DNA of 40,803 bases from an uncultured Rhodobiaceae bacterium (GTDB lineage: Bacteria > Pseudomonadota > Alphaproteobacteria > Parvibaculales > Parvibaculaceae), in assembly GCA_913057645.1 (NCBI GenBank), contig CAJXOU010000027.1, positions 1 through 40,803 of the forward strand, written 5' to 3'. The notes beneath the pieces were generated by a model, which searched no databases, was not told the DNA's origin, and worked only from the letters and a program-made list of their open reading frames with translations. The translations under genes and the position numbers were made by a program. This document shows positions 17,280 through 25,714 of the stretch, piece after piece (position 1 is the first letter of the stretch; every line of letters starts with the position of its first letter).

Positions 17280-17794
17280 CCCCGTTCCTGCCAAAATCAC
17301 ATCGGCCGCCTGTCTGTATTGGTCTGCCGGCCGCCATCGCTGTCTTGAACCGCATACTTCATAGATAGTCGAGCATAACGAAAATCAAAGGCCATCCCAA
17401 TCGTAGCCGGATTCGCAAAAGCTTACGCAACGGCGCAGGATCGGTTTGGAAGCCGCTCGAGGAACCTTACGGCCCCATCAGTGGGGCCCCCTCGATATCG
17501 CTCGCCGGGATCCGGCTGCCAGGTCTCTCCCATCTGGCCACCCGCTCGAATGGGCACCTCGCCAGAAAAAGGGGGGCTGAGGCTCTTAAGAATTCATTAA
17601 CCACGTTAATATTTTGGTAATACGCTCGGCATATCGTCCGGAATAGCTGCCAAACGCTTAGGAAGTCTCAGTTTTTTTACCAATCCGGCCCCGAGGGTCT
17701 TCGCAAATTGTGGTTCTAGCGCTACAGTTGATTGGGGATAAGTTTCGGGTGACACGCACAGGCAGGGCGTGTCCGTAAGAGGGGTTAAAGGCAC
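17280..17794. other. 515-bp intergenic region between clpS and the carboxypeptidase gene
   Basis: No credible ORF. It must contain the promoters of two divergent transcripts. Visible structure includes a perfect hairpin GGCCCCA-TCAG-TGGGGCC (17471-17488), an AT-rich block (about 17586-17622) holding the CtrA-type site, a second dyad ATTAAC-CAC-GTTAAT (17596-17610), and a T7 run near 17671. I found no convincing -35/-10 pair close to either start. Confidence 0.6.
17586..17602 (+). promoter_or_regulatory. Candidate CtrA-binding site (TTAA-N7-TTAAC)
   Basis: TTAA (17586-17589), seven bases, then TTAAC (17597-17601) is an exact match to the full CtrA consensus of alphaproteobacteria. A third TTAA (17606-17609) follows closely. 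It lies about 190 bp before the SPOR carboxypeptidase start in otherwise GC-rich DNA. The distance from the start codon is long, so the regulated promoter is uncertain. Confidence 0.45.
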
Positions 17795-19441
17795 ATGCAG
17801 GGGCCTGCGCTCACGAGTTTTGCGCGCAATTCCTTCGATCTGAGCGCCAAGGCCGGCCGCCTGGCTCTCGCGGGGCTTTTTGCGCTGTTTGTATCGGCAA
17901 CGCTGTCTCCTGCGGATGCGGCGGCGCCCAAAACGGCCGCCCTCGTGGTGGACGCCTATTCGGGCAAGGTTCTGTATTCGCGCAGTGCCGACGAGTACCG
18001 GTACCCCGCCTCTCTGACCAAGGTCATGACGCTGTATCTTCTCTTCGAGAAGCTTGAGGCTGGCGAGACAACCCTGAAATCGAAGATCACAATGACGCCG
18101 AAGGGCGCCGGTATGCCCCCGTCGAAACTGGGGCTGCGCGCGGGTCAGACGATCAGCGTGGAGGATGCGATCCTTGCGCTCGTGACGCGCTCCGCTAACG
18201 ACGTTGCCTCTGCCACAGGCGCCTTCATCGCCGGAACGGAAGACGATTTCGCCGTTCTGATGACAAAGAAGGCCCGCGCCCTGGGCATGTCCAAGACGAC
18301 CTACAAGAACGCCTCGGGTCTGCCGAACAGCGCCCAGAAGACGACCGCGCGCGATCAGGCAACGCTGGCAAAGCGTGTGCGGGAAGATTTTCCGCAGTAT
18401 TATCACTACTTCAGCACCGAGTATTTTGCCTGGGGCAAGGCGCGCATCCGCAATCACAACCGGTTGCTGGGCGAATACAAGGGCACCACCGGACTCAAGA
18501 CCGGATATACGAATGCTTCGGGTTTCAACCTGACGGCGACCGTCGAACGCAACAACAAGTTCCTGATCGGCGTGGTCATGGGCGGCAGGAAGGCCAAGCT
18601 TCGCGACGCCCATATGATTGAAATCCTCGACAAGGCTTTCCCGCGCGCCATTGCCATGAAGGACGGGAATACGCTTGTTGCAGCGATCTCTCCCGCCCCC
18701 ACGCCGGTTGTCCGGCCGGTCGGTCTCGTACGCGCGGAAGACCGTTCGGCCCTGCTGCAGCTTGCCTCCTCCATTGAGGACGAGCGCGAGCCGGACGAAG
18801 AAACCTATGCGCAGGGCGATCTCAGCACGGATGTGCCGGTTCCGGCTCCGGTCGCAGCGACCTTACGCGCTCCCTTGCCCGCCACCCCGGCCAGCACGCC
18901 GGACGCCGCGGCACCGATCGACAGCATGACAGCCTATGCCGTTGCGGCTCTCCGCACAGCCGAAGGTCCTGTCCGGCAGGCAGGCCGCGAGATTGGCAAC
19001 TTCCTGGTAGCGCCGGCAAACGCCAGCGTCAGCCCGGACGCGGTGGCCAATCCCCTGCTTCGCACGGCCGCAAACGACCCCGCGCGAACGGAGCCGGCGG
19101 CGGCCCACACGTGGCGCGAAGGCGATCCATTGATCCCGGAAGGAACGTGGATCATTCAGATCGGCGCCTATGCCGACCAGTCGGATGCCGTGGACAGCAT
19201 CCGCAAGGCGATGCGCGCCGCGCCGTCGGAGCTCGGCGAAGCCGTGCCCGTGACAATTCCGGTCAAGACAGCCGACAAGCGCACCCTCTATCGTTCGCGG
19301 TTTGGCGGTTTCGAGGGCGAAGAAGCTGCGCGGAACGCGTGTGGCCGGCTTGCACGGCAGGCAATCCAGTGCATTCCGATCCCGCCCACCAACTGGGCGT
19401 TGCCGCAATCGGCTGAAAACAAGGAAAAGCGGCGCGGCTAA
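17795..19441 (+). CDS. D-alanyl-D-alanine carboxypeptidase with C-terminal SPOR domain
   Basis: This is a 548-residue exported penicillin-binding protein that trims the terminal D-Ala from peptidoglycan stem peptides. It has a long signal segment (hydrophobic about 21-36, cleavage near ADAAA), then the class A low-molecular-weight PBP motifs: S73-L-T-K76, S133-A-N135 and K235-T-G. A Pro/Ala-rich linker of roughly 150 residues leads to a SPOR domain (about 455-530, GTWIIQIGAYADQSDA). SPOR domains bind denuded glycan at the septum, so this enzyme likely acts at the division site. Its end is 19 bp from the end of convergent mipZ, another division gene. DacA/DacC-type naming is not possible from sequence alone. 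Confidence 0.93.
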   Translation: MQGPALTSFARNSFDLSAKAGRLALAGLFALFVSATLSPADAAAPKTAALVVDAYSGKVLYSRSADEYRYPASLTKVMTLYLLFEKLEAGETTLKSKITMTPKGAGMPPSKLGLRAGQTISVEDAILALVTRSANDVASATGAFIAGTEDDFAVLMTKKARALGMSKTTYKNASGLPNSAQKTTARDQATLAKRVREDFPQYYHYFSTEYFAWGKARIRNHNRLLGEYKGTTGLKTGYTNASGFNLTATVERNNKFLIGVVMGGRKAKLRDAHMIEILDKAFPRAIAMKDGNTLVAAISPAPTPVVRPVGLVRAEDRSALLQLASSIEDEREPDEETYAQGDLSTDVPVPAPVAATLRAPLPATPASTPDAAAPIDSMTAYAVAALRTAEGPVRQAGREIGNFLVAPANASVSPDAVANPLLRTAANDPARTEPAAAHTWREGDPLIPEGTWIIQIGAYADQSDAVDSIRKAMRAAPSELGEAVPVTIPVKTADKRTLYRSRFGGFEGEEAARNACGRLARQAIQCIPIPPTNWALPQSAENKEKRRG

Positions 19442-19460
19442 CGCAGCGCCGTCCCCATCA

Positions 19461-20285
19461 TCACACCGGAAGTTGTAGCGCCTCAACCAGCGCCCGCACC
19501 TCCGCGCGCGCTGCAACGTGAGACATGGACATCTGGGTTTCGACGCCCTCTTCCCTCAGATCGAGCAATGTCAGGCCTGACGGGAACATCTCCCGGAAAA
19601 TGACGCGTTCACCAAATCCGGGGCCGCTGCGAAAACCGATCCGGTCCGCTAGCGCAGTGAGGACCGCCTCGACCCGCCGTTTGTTCTTCGCGTCGAGGTG
19701 CGACAAGCGGTTTCTGACGACAATCCAGTCAATCTCTCCGCCATCTCGCACAGCACGCCGCTTGCGGCTTTCCCAGACCATTTCACTGTAAACGCTGGGT
19801 CCCTTGATCCGATAGGTCTGGGGATCAACCCGGCCCAGCAGATCGAAATCGACAAAACTGTCGTTCATCGGCGTGATCAGCGTGTCGGCCCGGGCATGAC
19901 CGAGCCGCGAGAGATAGCTGTCACTTCCCGGGCAATCTATGACGAGAAAATCGTTTTCGGCCGCAAGACGCTCGATAGTCGCATCGAGCTCCGCTTCCTC
20001 GGCAGCATTCGCCTCTGTAACAGTGTCCGCCGCAGAACGCGTAAGGACCGCATGATCGGGCATGACAAGATTGACGTTGGCAGCCTCGGCCCATGCTTTT
20101 CTATTCTCGACATACCTGGTGAGCGACCTCTGCCGCCCGTCCAGGTCGATCGAACCGACCCGAAACCCCGTTTGAAGCAGATACGCGATGACGTGCATTG
20201 CGGTGGTCGTCTTCCCCGAACCACCCTTTTCATTTCCAAGCACAATTACGTGGGCGGGCACACGTTCCCGCAAGACGTCTGTCAT
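19461..20285 (-). CDS. mipZ: Division-plane positioning ATPase MipZ
   Basis: This ParA/MinD-family ATPase of 274 residues forms a gradient from the ParB-bound origin and blocks FtsZ assembly away from midcell. Visible landmarks are HVIVLGNEKGGSGKTTTAMH (deviant Walker A), VGSIDLDGRQRSLTRYVENR, VIDCPGSDSYLSRLGHARAD, and the MipZ hallmark TPMNDSFVDFDLLG, all aligning well with Caulobacter MipZ. The frame is open to 20405, but the ATG at 20285 gives the normal short lead (MTDVLRERVPA) before the P-loop. It converges with the SPOR carboxypeptidase, and its promoter lies next to that of the glutamine-synthetase-like operon. Confidence 0.93.
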   Translation of the reverse strand: MTDVLRERVPAHVIVLGNEKGGSGKTTTAMHVIAYLLQTGFRVGSIDLDGRQRSLTRYVENRKAWAEAANVNLVMPDHAVLTRSAADTVTEANAAEEAELDATIERLAAENDFLVIDCPGSDSYLSRLGHARADTLITPMNDSFVDFDLLGRVDPQTYRIKGPSVYSEMVWESRKRRAVRDGGEIDWIVVRNRLSHLDAKNKRRVEAVLTALADRIGFRSGPGFGERVIFREMFPSGLTLLDLREEGVETQMSMSHVAARAEVRALVEALQLPV

Positions 20286-20504
20286 AAGCCCCGCCAACTC
20301 CCGCCAATACGACAATAACGGTCGAATCGCGCGGAGTTTGGGTGCTGGCACCTCAAGCGTCAACCGCGCCGCGCGTTCCCGTCCAGTGACTTGACGTAAC
20401 GCCACTTGCAGCCTCCCCCGTCCCTGCGGCTACACTCAGGAGACACGACAGGCGGGGCGCCGGAACATTGCTGCCCTCCCCCCATTTTGGCGACAACATC
20501 CGGG

Positions 20505-21881
20505 ATGTTTCGAATGAACGGCATGCTCACCCTCGACCAGCTCTCCGATCTTGTCTCTGCCGGCGAAATCGACACCGTCGTCATGGCGATGCCCGACATG
20601 CAGGGACGGCTGGTAGGGAAACGGATGGCCGCCCCGTTCTTTCTCGATACCGGCGTTCATGAGACACACGCCTGCAATTATCTGCTGACCGTGGATACCG
20701 ACATGGAGCCCGTGCCGGGCTACAAGGCGGCAAGCTGGGCGCAGGGCTATGGCGACTTCGCGTTGAAGCCCGATCTTTCGACACTCCGCCGCATTCCGTG
20801 GCTGCCCGGCACCGCGCTCGTCATCTGCGACACGGTCGACCATCATGGCGAGGACATACCGCACGCGCCGCGTTCAATTCTCAAGAAACAACTGAAGCGC
20901 GTCGCCGCCATGAAAATGAAGGCTTTCATGGCCTCCGAACTGGAGTTCTATCTCTTCGACGACAGCTATGAGAGCGCTCACGAAAAGCGGTATCGCGACC
21001 TGAAAACCCCGAACTGGTACATCGAGGACTACCACGTCTTCGCCACCAGCAAGGAAGAAGGGATCATGCGGGCAATCCGCACCGGGCTCGAAAATGCCGG
21101 TATTCCGGTCGAAAATTCAAAGGGCGAATGGGGGCCCGGACAGGAAGAAATCAACGTCCGTTATGCCGAAGCCCTGGAAATGGCGGATCGGCATACCATC
21201 CTGAAAAACGGCATCAAGGAGATCGCCTGGCTTCACGGTAAGGCCGTGACCTTCATGGCGAAGTGGAACTATGAACTCGCCGGTTCCTCCTGCCACATCC
21301 ACATGTCGCTATGGGACGAAAAGGCCAAGGCTGCCCACTTCTTCGAGGAAAAATCGGAGCCGCACGGCATGTCGGAGCTTTGCCAGAACTTCCTGGCCGG
21401 GCAGCTTCGGCACGCGCGCGAACTCACTTACTTCCTTGCGCCCACGGTCAATTCCTACAAGCGTTTCGTTGACGGCTCCTTTGCCCCTACCAACATCGTC
21501 TGGTCGAACGACAACCGCACCGCGGGCTTCCGCATGTGCGGACGGGAAAAGAGCCTGCGCATCGAATGCCGCATTGGCGGCGCGGATCTCAACCCCTATC
21601 TCGCTTATGCGGCGCTGCTCGCCGCGGGCGTCGCCGGGGTCGAACAGAAACTGTCGCTGGAACCCGAGTTTTCCGGAGACGCCTATGGCGGAGCAGGCAT
21701 TCCCTCGCTCCCGAAGAGCCTTCGTGACGCACTTACAGAACTCGAAAAGTCGGATACGCTCCGCGCCGCTCTCGGAGAGGATGTCGTCGAGCATTACCTC
21801 CACACCGGCCGCTGGGAGCAGAAGGAATACGAGCGCCGTGTCACGGACTGGGAACTGATGAGAGGATTTGAACGCGGATGA
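20505..21881 (+). CDS. Glutamine-synthetase-family ligase (gamma-glutamylamine synthetase type)
   Basis: The 458-residue protein is an ATP-dependent glutamate-amine ligase of the glutamine synthetase fold. It has the GS beta-grasp start (IDTVVMAMPDMQGRLVGKR), ASELEFYLF with the metal Glu residues, GPGQEEINVRYAEAL, the ammonia/ATP-site block SSCHIHMSLWD, and NRTAGFRMCG with the Arg residues. KRMAAPFFLDTG and the length fit the PuuA/gamma-glutamylpolyamine synthetase branch rather than ordinary GlnA. The ATG at 20505 is one of three close candidates (20514 and 20523 also possible). Its stop overlaps the aldehyde dehydrogenase start (ATGA), so it likely starts a three-gene catabolic operon. The amine substrate is unknown. 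Confidence 0.88.
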   Translation: MFRMNGMLTLDQLSDLVSAGEIDTVVMAMPDMQGRLVGKRMAAPFFLDTGVHETHACNYLLTVDTDMEPVPGYKAASWAQGYGDFALKPDLSTLRRIPWLPGTALVICDTVDHHGEDIPHAPRSILKKQLKRVAAMKMKAFMASELEFYLFDDSYESAHEKRYRDLKTPNWYIEDYHVFATSKEEGIMRAIRTGLENAGIPVENSKGEWGPGQEEINVRYAEALEMADRHTILKNGIKEIAWLHGKAVTFMAKWNYELAGSSCHIHMSLWDEKAKAAHFFEEKSEPHGMSELCQNFLAGQLRHARELTYFLAPTVNSYKRFVDGSFAPTNIVWSNDNRTAGFRMCGREKSLRIECRIGGADLNPYLAYAALLAAGVAGVEQKLSLEPEFSGDAYGGAGIPSLPKSLRDALTELEKSDTLRAALGEDVVEHYLHTGRWEQKEYERRVTDWELMRGFERG

Positions 21882-23272
21882 CCGAAGGCCTGAAAATCAT
21901 ATCCCCGGTCGACGGCAGTGTTTACGCCGAAAGGCCATTGGCCGACTGGCCGGAAGTCGACGGCACACTCGCAGCAGCCAAAGCCGCTCAGGCGGCCTGG
22001 AAACTTGTGCCCGTCGCCGAACGTGCATCGCTGTGCCTCCGCTTCGTCGAGGCATTCCTCGCAATGAAGGACGAGATCGTACCCGAACTCGCCTGGCAGA
22101 TGGGGCGCCCCGTCGCTTTCGGCGCGGGCGAACTCAAGGGCTTCGAGGAACGCGCCCGCTACATGATCGCGATAGCCGGAGATGCCCTCGCAGATATCGA
22201 CGCAGGCCCGAAGGAAGGATTCCGGCGCTGGGTCCGTCGCGAGCCCGTAGGCACCGTGCTCGCCGTCGCCGCGTGGAATTTTCCCTATCTCATCGCGGTC
22301 AACTCGGTCGTTCCCGCCATCATGGCGGGCAACTCCGTCATATTGAAGCATTCGGGCCAGACAGCGCTTTGCGCCGAGCGTTTTGCCATGGCCTTCGCAA
22401 AGGCTGGCGCCCCGGACGGCCTCTTTCAGGTTCTTCATATGAGCCACGAAATGACGGAGCGCACGATCGCCGACCCGCGCACAAGCCATGTGGTTTTCAC
22501 CGGCTCGGTGTCGGGCGGCCACGCCGTGGTGCGCGCCGCCGCCGACCGCTTCATCGATATCGGGCTCGAACTGGGCGGCAAGGACCCGGCCTACGTCCGA
22601 AAGGATGCGAACCTTCCCTTCGCCATCGAGAACCTCGTCGACGGCGCCTATTTCAATTCCGGCCAGTCCTGCTGCGGCAAGGAACGGCTCTATGTCCACG
22701 CCGACGTCTTTGATGACTTCGTCGAGGGCTTCGTGGACCTGACGAAGAAATACAAACTCGGAAGTCCCCTCGATCCCGACACGACGATCGGCCCCATGGT
22801 CCGAACGTCGGCGGCAACCTTCGTGCGCAGCCAGATCGAGCAGGCAAAACGCGCAGGCGCGCGGGCGTTGATTGGAGAAACGCATTTTCCCGCCTCGAAA
22901 GCCGGCACGCCCTATCTCGGCCCGGAAGTCCTCGTCGACGTGAACCACCAGATGGACGTGATGCGGGATGAAACCTTCGGTCCCGTCATCGGCATCATGA
23001 AGGTGACCTCGGATGAGGAAGCCATCACGCTGATGAACGACAGCCCTTACGGTTTGACAGCCTCGGTCTGGACCGAAGACGACGAAGCGGGGGAGAAGAT
23101 CGGCGAGCAGATCGATACCGGTACCTTTTTCCTCAACCGTTGCGACTATCTCGATCCCGCCCTCGCCTGGACGGGCGTAAAGGATACCGGCCGTGGCGCG
23201 ACGCTTTCGCGCGTCGGCTACGAACATCTGACCCGGCCCAAGAGTTATCACCTGAGAACCAGAACCAAATGA
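21878..23272 (+). CDS. NAD(P)-dependent aldehyde dehydrogenase
   Basis: The 464-residue protein has the ALDH fold and motifs: AAWNFPYLIAVNSVVPAIMAG, VVFTGSVSGGHAV for the dinucleotide, the general-base Glu in LELGGKDPAYV, the catalytic Cys in NSGQSCCGKERLYV, and ETFGPVIGIM near the end. ATGA overlaps at both ends couple it to the ligase before it and the alcohol dehydrogenase after it. In that setting the probable substrate is the aldehyde of a gamma-glutamylated amine or amino alcohol. It is somewhat shorter than the 490-500 residues of many ALDHs. Confidence 0.92.
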   Translation: MTEGLKIISPVDGSVYAERPLADWPEVDGTLAAAKAAQAAWKLVPVAERASLCLRFVEAFLAMKDEIVPELAWQMGRPVAFGAGELKGFEERARYMIAIAGDALADIDAGPKEGFRRWVRREPVGTVLAVAAWNFPYLIAVNSVVPAIMAGNSVILKHSGQTALCAERFAMAFAKAGAPDGLFQVLHMSHEMTERTIADPRTSHVVFTGSVSGGHAVVRAAADRFIDIGLELGGKDPAYVRKDANLPFAIENLVDGAYFNSGQSCCGKERLYVHADVFDDFVEGFVDLTKKYKLGSPLDPDTTIGPMVRTSAATFVRSQIEQAKRAGARALIGETHFPASKAGTPYLGPEVLVDVNHQMDVMRDETFGPVIGIMKVTSDEEAITLMNDSPYGLTASVWTEDDEAGEKIGEQIDTGTFFLNRCDYLDPALAWTGVKDTGRGATLSRVGYEHLTRPKSYHLRTRTK

Positions 23273-24447
23273 TCGACACGTATCCGAGCCTTGCCGGCAA
23301 CTGGAATTTCCCAACCAAGATGCGTTTCGGGCCGGGACGCATCAAGGAACTGGCCGAGGCATGCGCGACAGCGGGGATAAACCGCCCGCTTCTCGTAACC
23401 GATCCTGGACTGAAACCCCTGCCCATGATCGCGGATGCCCTGGCGCTACTGGAAGGCAACGGCATTCCGCCCGCGCTCTTCACGGACGTTCATCCGAACC
23501 CGGTCGGCGCCGATGTGGAAAAGGGCCTCAAGGTCTTTCGCAACGGGAAGCATGACGGCGTCATCCTGATTGGCGGCGGCAGCGCGATGGACGCAGGCAA
23601 AGCCATCGCCTTCATGTCCGGGCAAACACGGCCGATCTGGGACTATGAAGACCGCGAAGACTGGTGGACCCGCGCGGACCCGAAGGGCATTGCGCCTGTA
23701 ATCGCCGTTCCGACCACGGCCGGCACGGGCTCCGAAGTGGGCCGGGCCGCCGTCATCACGGATGAAAGCGACCACACGAAGAAGATCATCTTTCATCCAA
23801 AGATGATGCCTGTGGACGTCATTTGCGATCCGGAACTCACCACCGGCCTTCCGCCGCACATAACGGCGGCGACGGGCATGGATGCCCTGTCCCACAATCT
23901 CGAAGCCTGGTGCTCGCCCTTCTGGCATCCGCTGGCTCAGGGCGTGGCGCTCGAAGGCATGCGGCTCTGCAAGGAATGGCTCCCGGAAGCGACAAAACGC
24001 GGCAGTAATATCGAGGCGCGCGCCTTCATGATGGCGGCGTCATCCATGGGCGCAACGGCCTTCCAGAAGGGCCTTGGCTCGATGCACGCCATGAGCCACC
24101 CCTGCTCGTCCCTCAGAGGTACCCACCACGGCCTCACCAACGCCGTCGTGATGCCCTACGTCCTCGTCCACAACAAGGCGGCAATCGACGAAAAGCTGAC
24201 CGCTGCCGCGCGTTACCTCGGGCTCAAGGACCAGAGCTTCGGGGGCTTCGTGGACTGGGTACTCGCGCTCCGCGAAGAGGTCGGCATTCCGAACACGCTG
24301 AAAGAGATCGGCGTCGACGGGGACATCATCCCGGAAGCAGCCGCCATGGCGCTGGAAGACCCGTCGAACGGCGGCAATCCGGTTCCGATGACCGTCGCCG
24401 CCTACGAGGCGCTCTATGCCAACGCGATAGAAGGCCGCCTCGCCTGA
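23269..24447 (+). CDS. Iron-type (group III) alcohol dehydrogenase
   Basis: The 392-residue protein shows the Fe-ADH layout: LIGGGSAMDAGKAIA for NAD(P), VPTTAGTGSEVGRAAVITD, DPELTTGLPPHITAATGMDALSHNLEAW, and the metal-binding His residues in GSMHAMSHP and GTHHGLTNAVVMP. These oxidise primary alcohols or reduce aldehydes with an Fe2+ or Zn2+ centre. The ATG at 23269 overlaps the ALDH stop by four bases, so the long open frame before it is not used. It is the third gene of the ligase-ALDH-ADH set and converges, 3 bp apart, on the small exported-protein gene. Confidence 0.92.
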   Translation: MIDTYPSLAGNWNFPTKMRFGPGRIKELAEACATAGINRPLLVTDPGLKPLPMIADALALLEGNGIPPALFTDVHPNPVGADVEKGLKVFRNGKHDGVILIGGGSAMDAGKAIAFMSGQTRPIWDYEDREDWWTRADPKGIAPVIAVPTTAGTGSEVGRAAVITDESDHTKKIIFHPKMMPVDVICDPELTTGLPPHITAATGMDALSHNLEAWCSPFWHPLAQGVALEGMRLCKEWLPEATKRGSNIEARAFMMAASSMGATAFQKGLGSMHAMSHPCSSLRGTHHGLTNAVVMPYVLVHNKAAIDEKLTAAARYLGLKDQSFGGFVDWVLALREEVGIPNTLKEIGVDGDIIPEAAAMALEDPSNGGNPVPMTVAAYEALYANAIEGRLA

Positions 24448-24450
24448 CCG

Positions 24451-24744
24451 TTATTGCGGGCGGCCCGGTACCCAGTTCCCGTCTCCGTCATAGTGGCCCG
24501 GAATATAACCGCCACTCTCTCCCGTTGGCGCGACGGGTGGCAACGCGCCGCCCTCCTTGTAGTAGGGCCTGACCCAGCCGCCATATCTGCTCTTGTGCCC
24601 CGGCACGAAGCTCTTCTGCTGTTCTACCTTCGGCGAAGGATTCTCGATGGTCTGCAGGGGTGGCGCCTCGGGCGAAGTCGGACCTCTCGCCCATACGGGC
24701 GACGCGACGAGAAAGATGGCCGCAATGAGAAGAATTCTGTCCAT
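24451..24744 (-). CDS. Small exported protein with PGH/WVPG motifs
   Basis: The 97-residue product has a signal peptide (MDRILLIAAIFLVASPVWA, cleavage after VWA or ARG) and a Pro/Gly-rich mature part. Two related segments stand out: FVPGHKSRYGGWVRPYY and YIPGHYDGDGNWVPG, both of the form V/I-P-G-H-(x)4-6-G-x-W-V. Similar xWVPGHW-type motifs occur in small periplasmic or outer-surface proteins of proteobacteria with no fixed function. The frame is open upstream to 24879, but the ATG at 24744 gives the signal peptide. It overlaps no other gene and its start is 95 bp from divergent panC. Confidence 0.7.
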   Translation of the reverse strand: MDRILLIAAIFLVASPVWARGPTSPEAPPLQTIENPSPKVEQQKSFVPGHKSRYGGWVRPYYKEGGALPPVAPTGESGGYIPGHYDGDGNWVPGRPQ

Positions 24745-24839
24745 GACAGCGATATAGGGTGGCCGCCGCCGGTTTCGACCGGAATTGATGTCTTTCCCTC
24801 CCCCGGCTATCTTCCGCGCGGTTTCCGGAGGACCCACCC

Positions 24840-25706
24840 ATGCCGCTCGACACCGCGAGCTATGAAATTCCCGTTGCACGTTCCGCGGGCGACCTGCGCG
24901 AAGCCGTTGCCGGCTGGCGAAAGGACGGTCTCAGCGTCGCGCTGGTACCAACCATGGGGGCGCTTCACGCCGGGCACATCTCGCTCGTGGACCTTGCGCG
25001 GGAGAAGGTGGATCGCGTTATCGTCTCGATCTTCGTCAACCCGACGCAGTTCGCGCCGAACGAGGATTTCTCGGCGTATCCCCGCACCGAAGCGGAAGAT
25101 GTCGGAAAGCTTGAAGGCAAGGCCGACCTCATCTTCGCTCCGAACGCCGCCGACATGTACCCGGAAGGATTCTCCACGACCGTTTCGCTCACCGGTGTCA
25201 CCGAATCGCTGGAAGGCACCTTCCGGCCGACACATTTCGCGGGCGTCGCCACCGTCGTCGCGAAGCTCATCCTCCGCGCCCTGCCGGATATCGCGATCTT
25301 CGGCGAAAAGGACTGGCAGCAGCTCATGGTGATCCGCCGCATGGTCGCCGATCTCGACATCCCGGTGAAAATCCTCGGCGGTCCGATCATGCGCGAGGCA
25401 GACGGCCTCGCCATGTCGTCGCGCAATGTCTATCTGACCCCGGAGGAACGGAAAGCGGCCGGGCAACTCAATGTGATCCTGCGCGAAACAGCGGATGCCG
25501 TGGCAAAGGGTACGCCGATCTCCAAGGCAACCGCAGAAGGCGGCAAACGCATCCTGGCACTCGGATTCGACAAGCTCGACTACCTGGAAGTCCGCGATGC
25601 AGCCTCGCTCGCCGCCTTCCAGGGCGACAAACCCGAAGGCTCGGCACGCATCCTTGTCGCCGCGAAGATCGGCAGGACGCGCCTCATCGACAACATGCCG
25701 GTCTGA
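24840..25706 (+). CDS. panC: Pantoate--beta-alanine ligase
   Basis: This cytoplasmic enzyme joins D-pantoate and beta-alanine with ATP to make pantothenate, the precursor of coenzyme A. Its 288 residues include VPTMGALHAGHISLVDLA (HIGH-type nucleotide motif HAGH), SIFVNPTQFAPNEDFSAYPR, THFAGVATVVAKL, FGEKDWQQLMVIRRMVADL and MSSRNVYLTPEER, all diagnostic. No panB is adjacent. It ends 8 bp before the end of the convergent alpha/beta hydrolase gene. Confidence 0.96.
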   Translation: MPLDTASYEIPVARSAGDLREAVAGWRKDGLSVALVPTMGALHAGHISLVDLAREKVDRVIVSIFVNPTQFAPNEDFSAYPRTEAEDVGKLEGKADLIFAPNAADMYPEGFSTTVSLTGVTESLEGTFRPTHFAGVATVVAKLILRALPDIAIFGEKDWQQLMVIRRMVADLDIPVKILGGPIMREADGLAMSSRNVYLTPEERKAAGQLNVILRETADAVAKGTPISKATAEGGKRILALGFDKLDYLEVRDAASLAAFQGDKPEGSARILVAAKIGRTRLIDNMPV

Positions 25707-25714
25707 GCGTCGCC

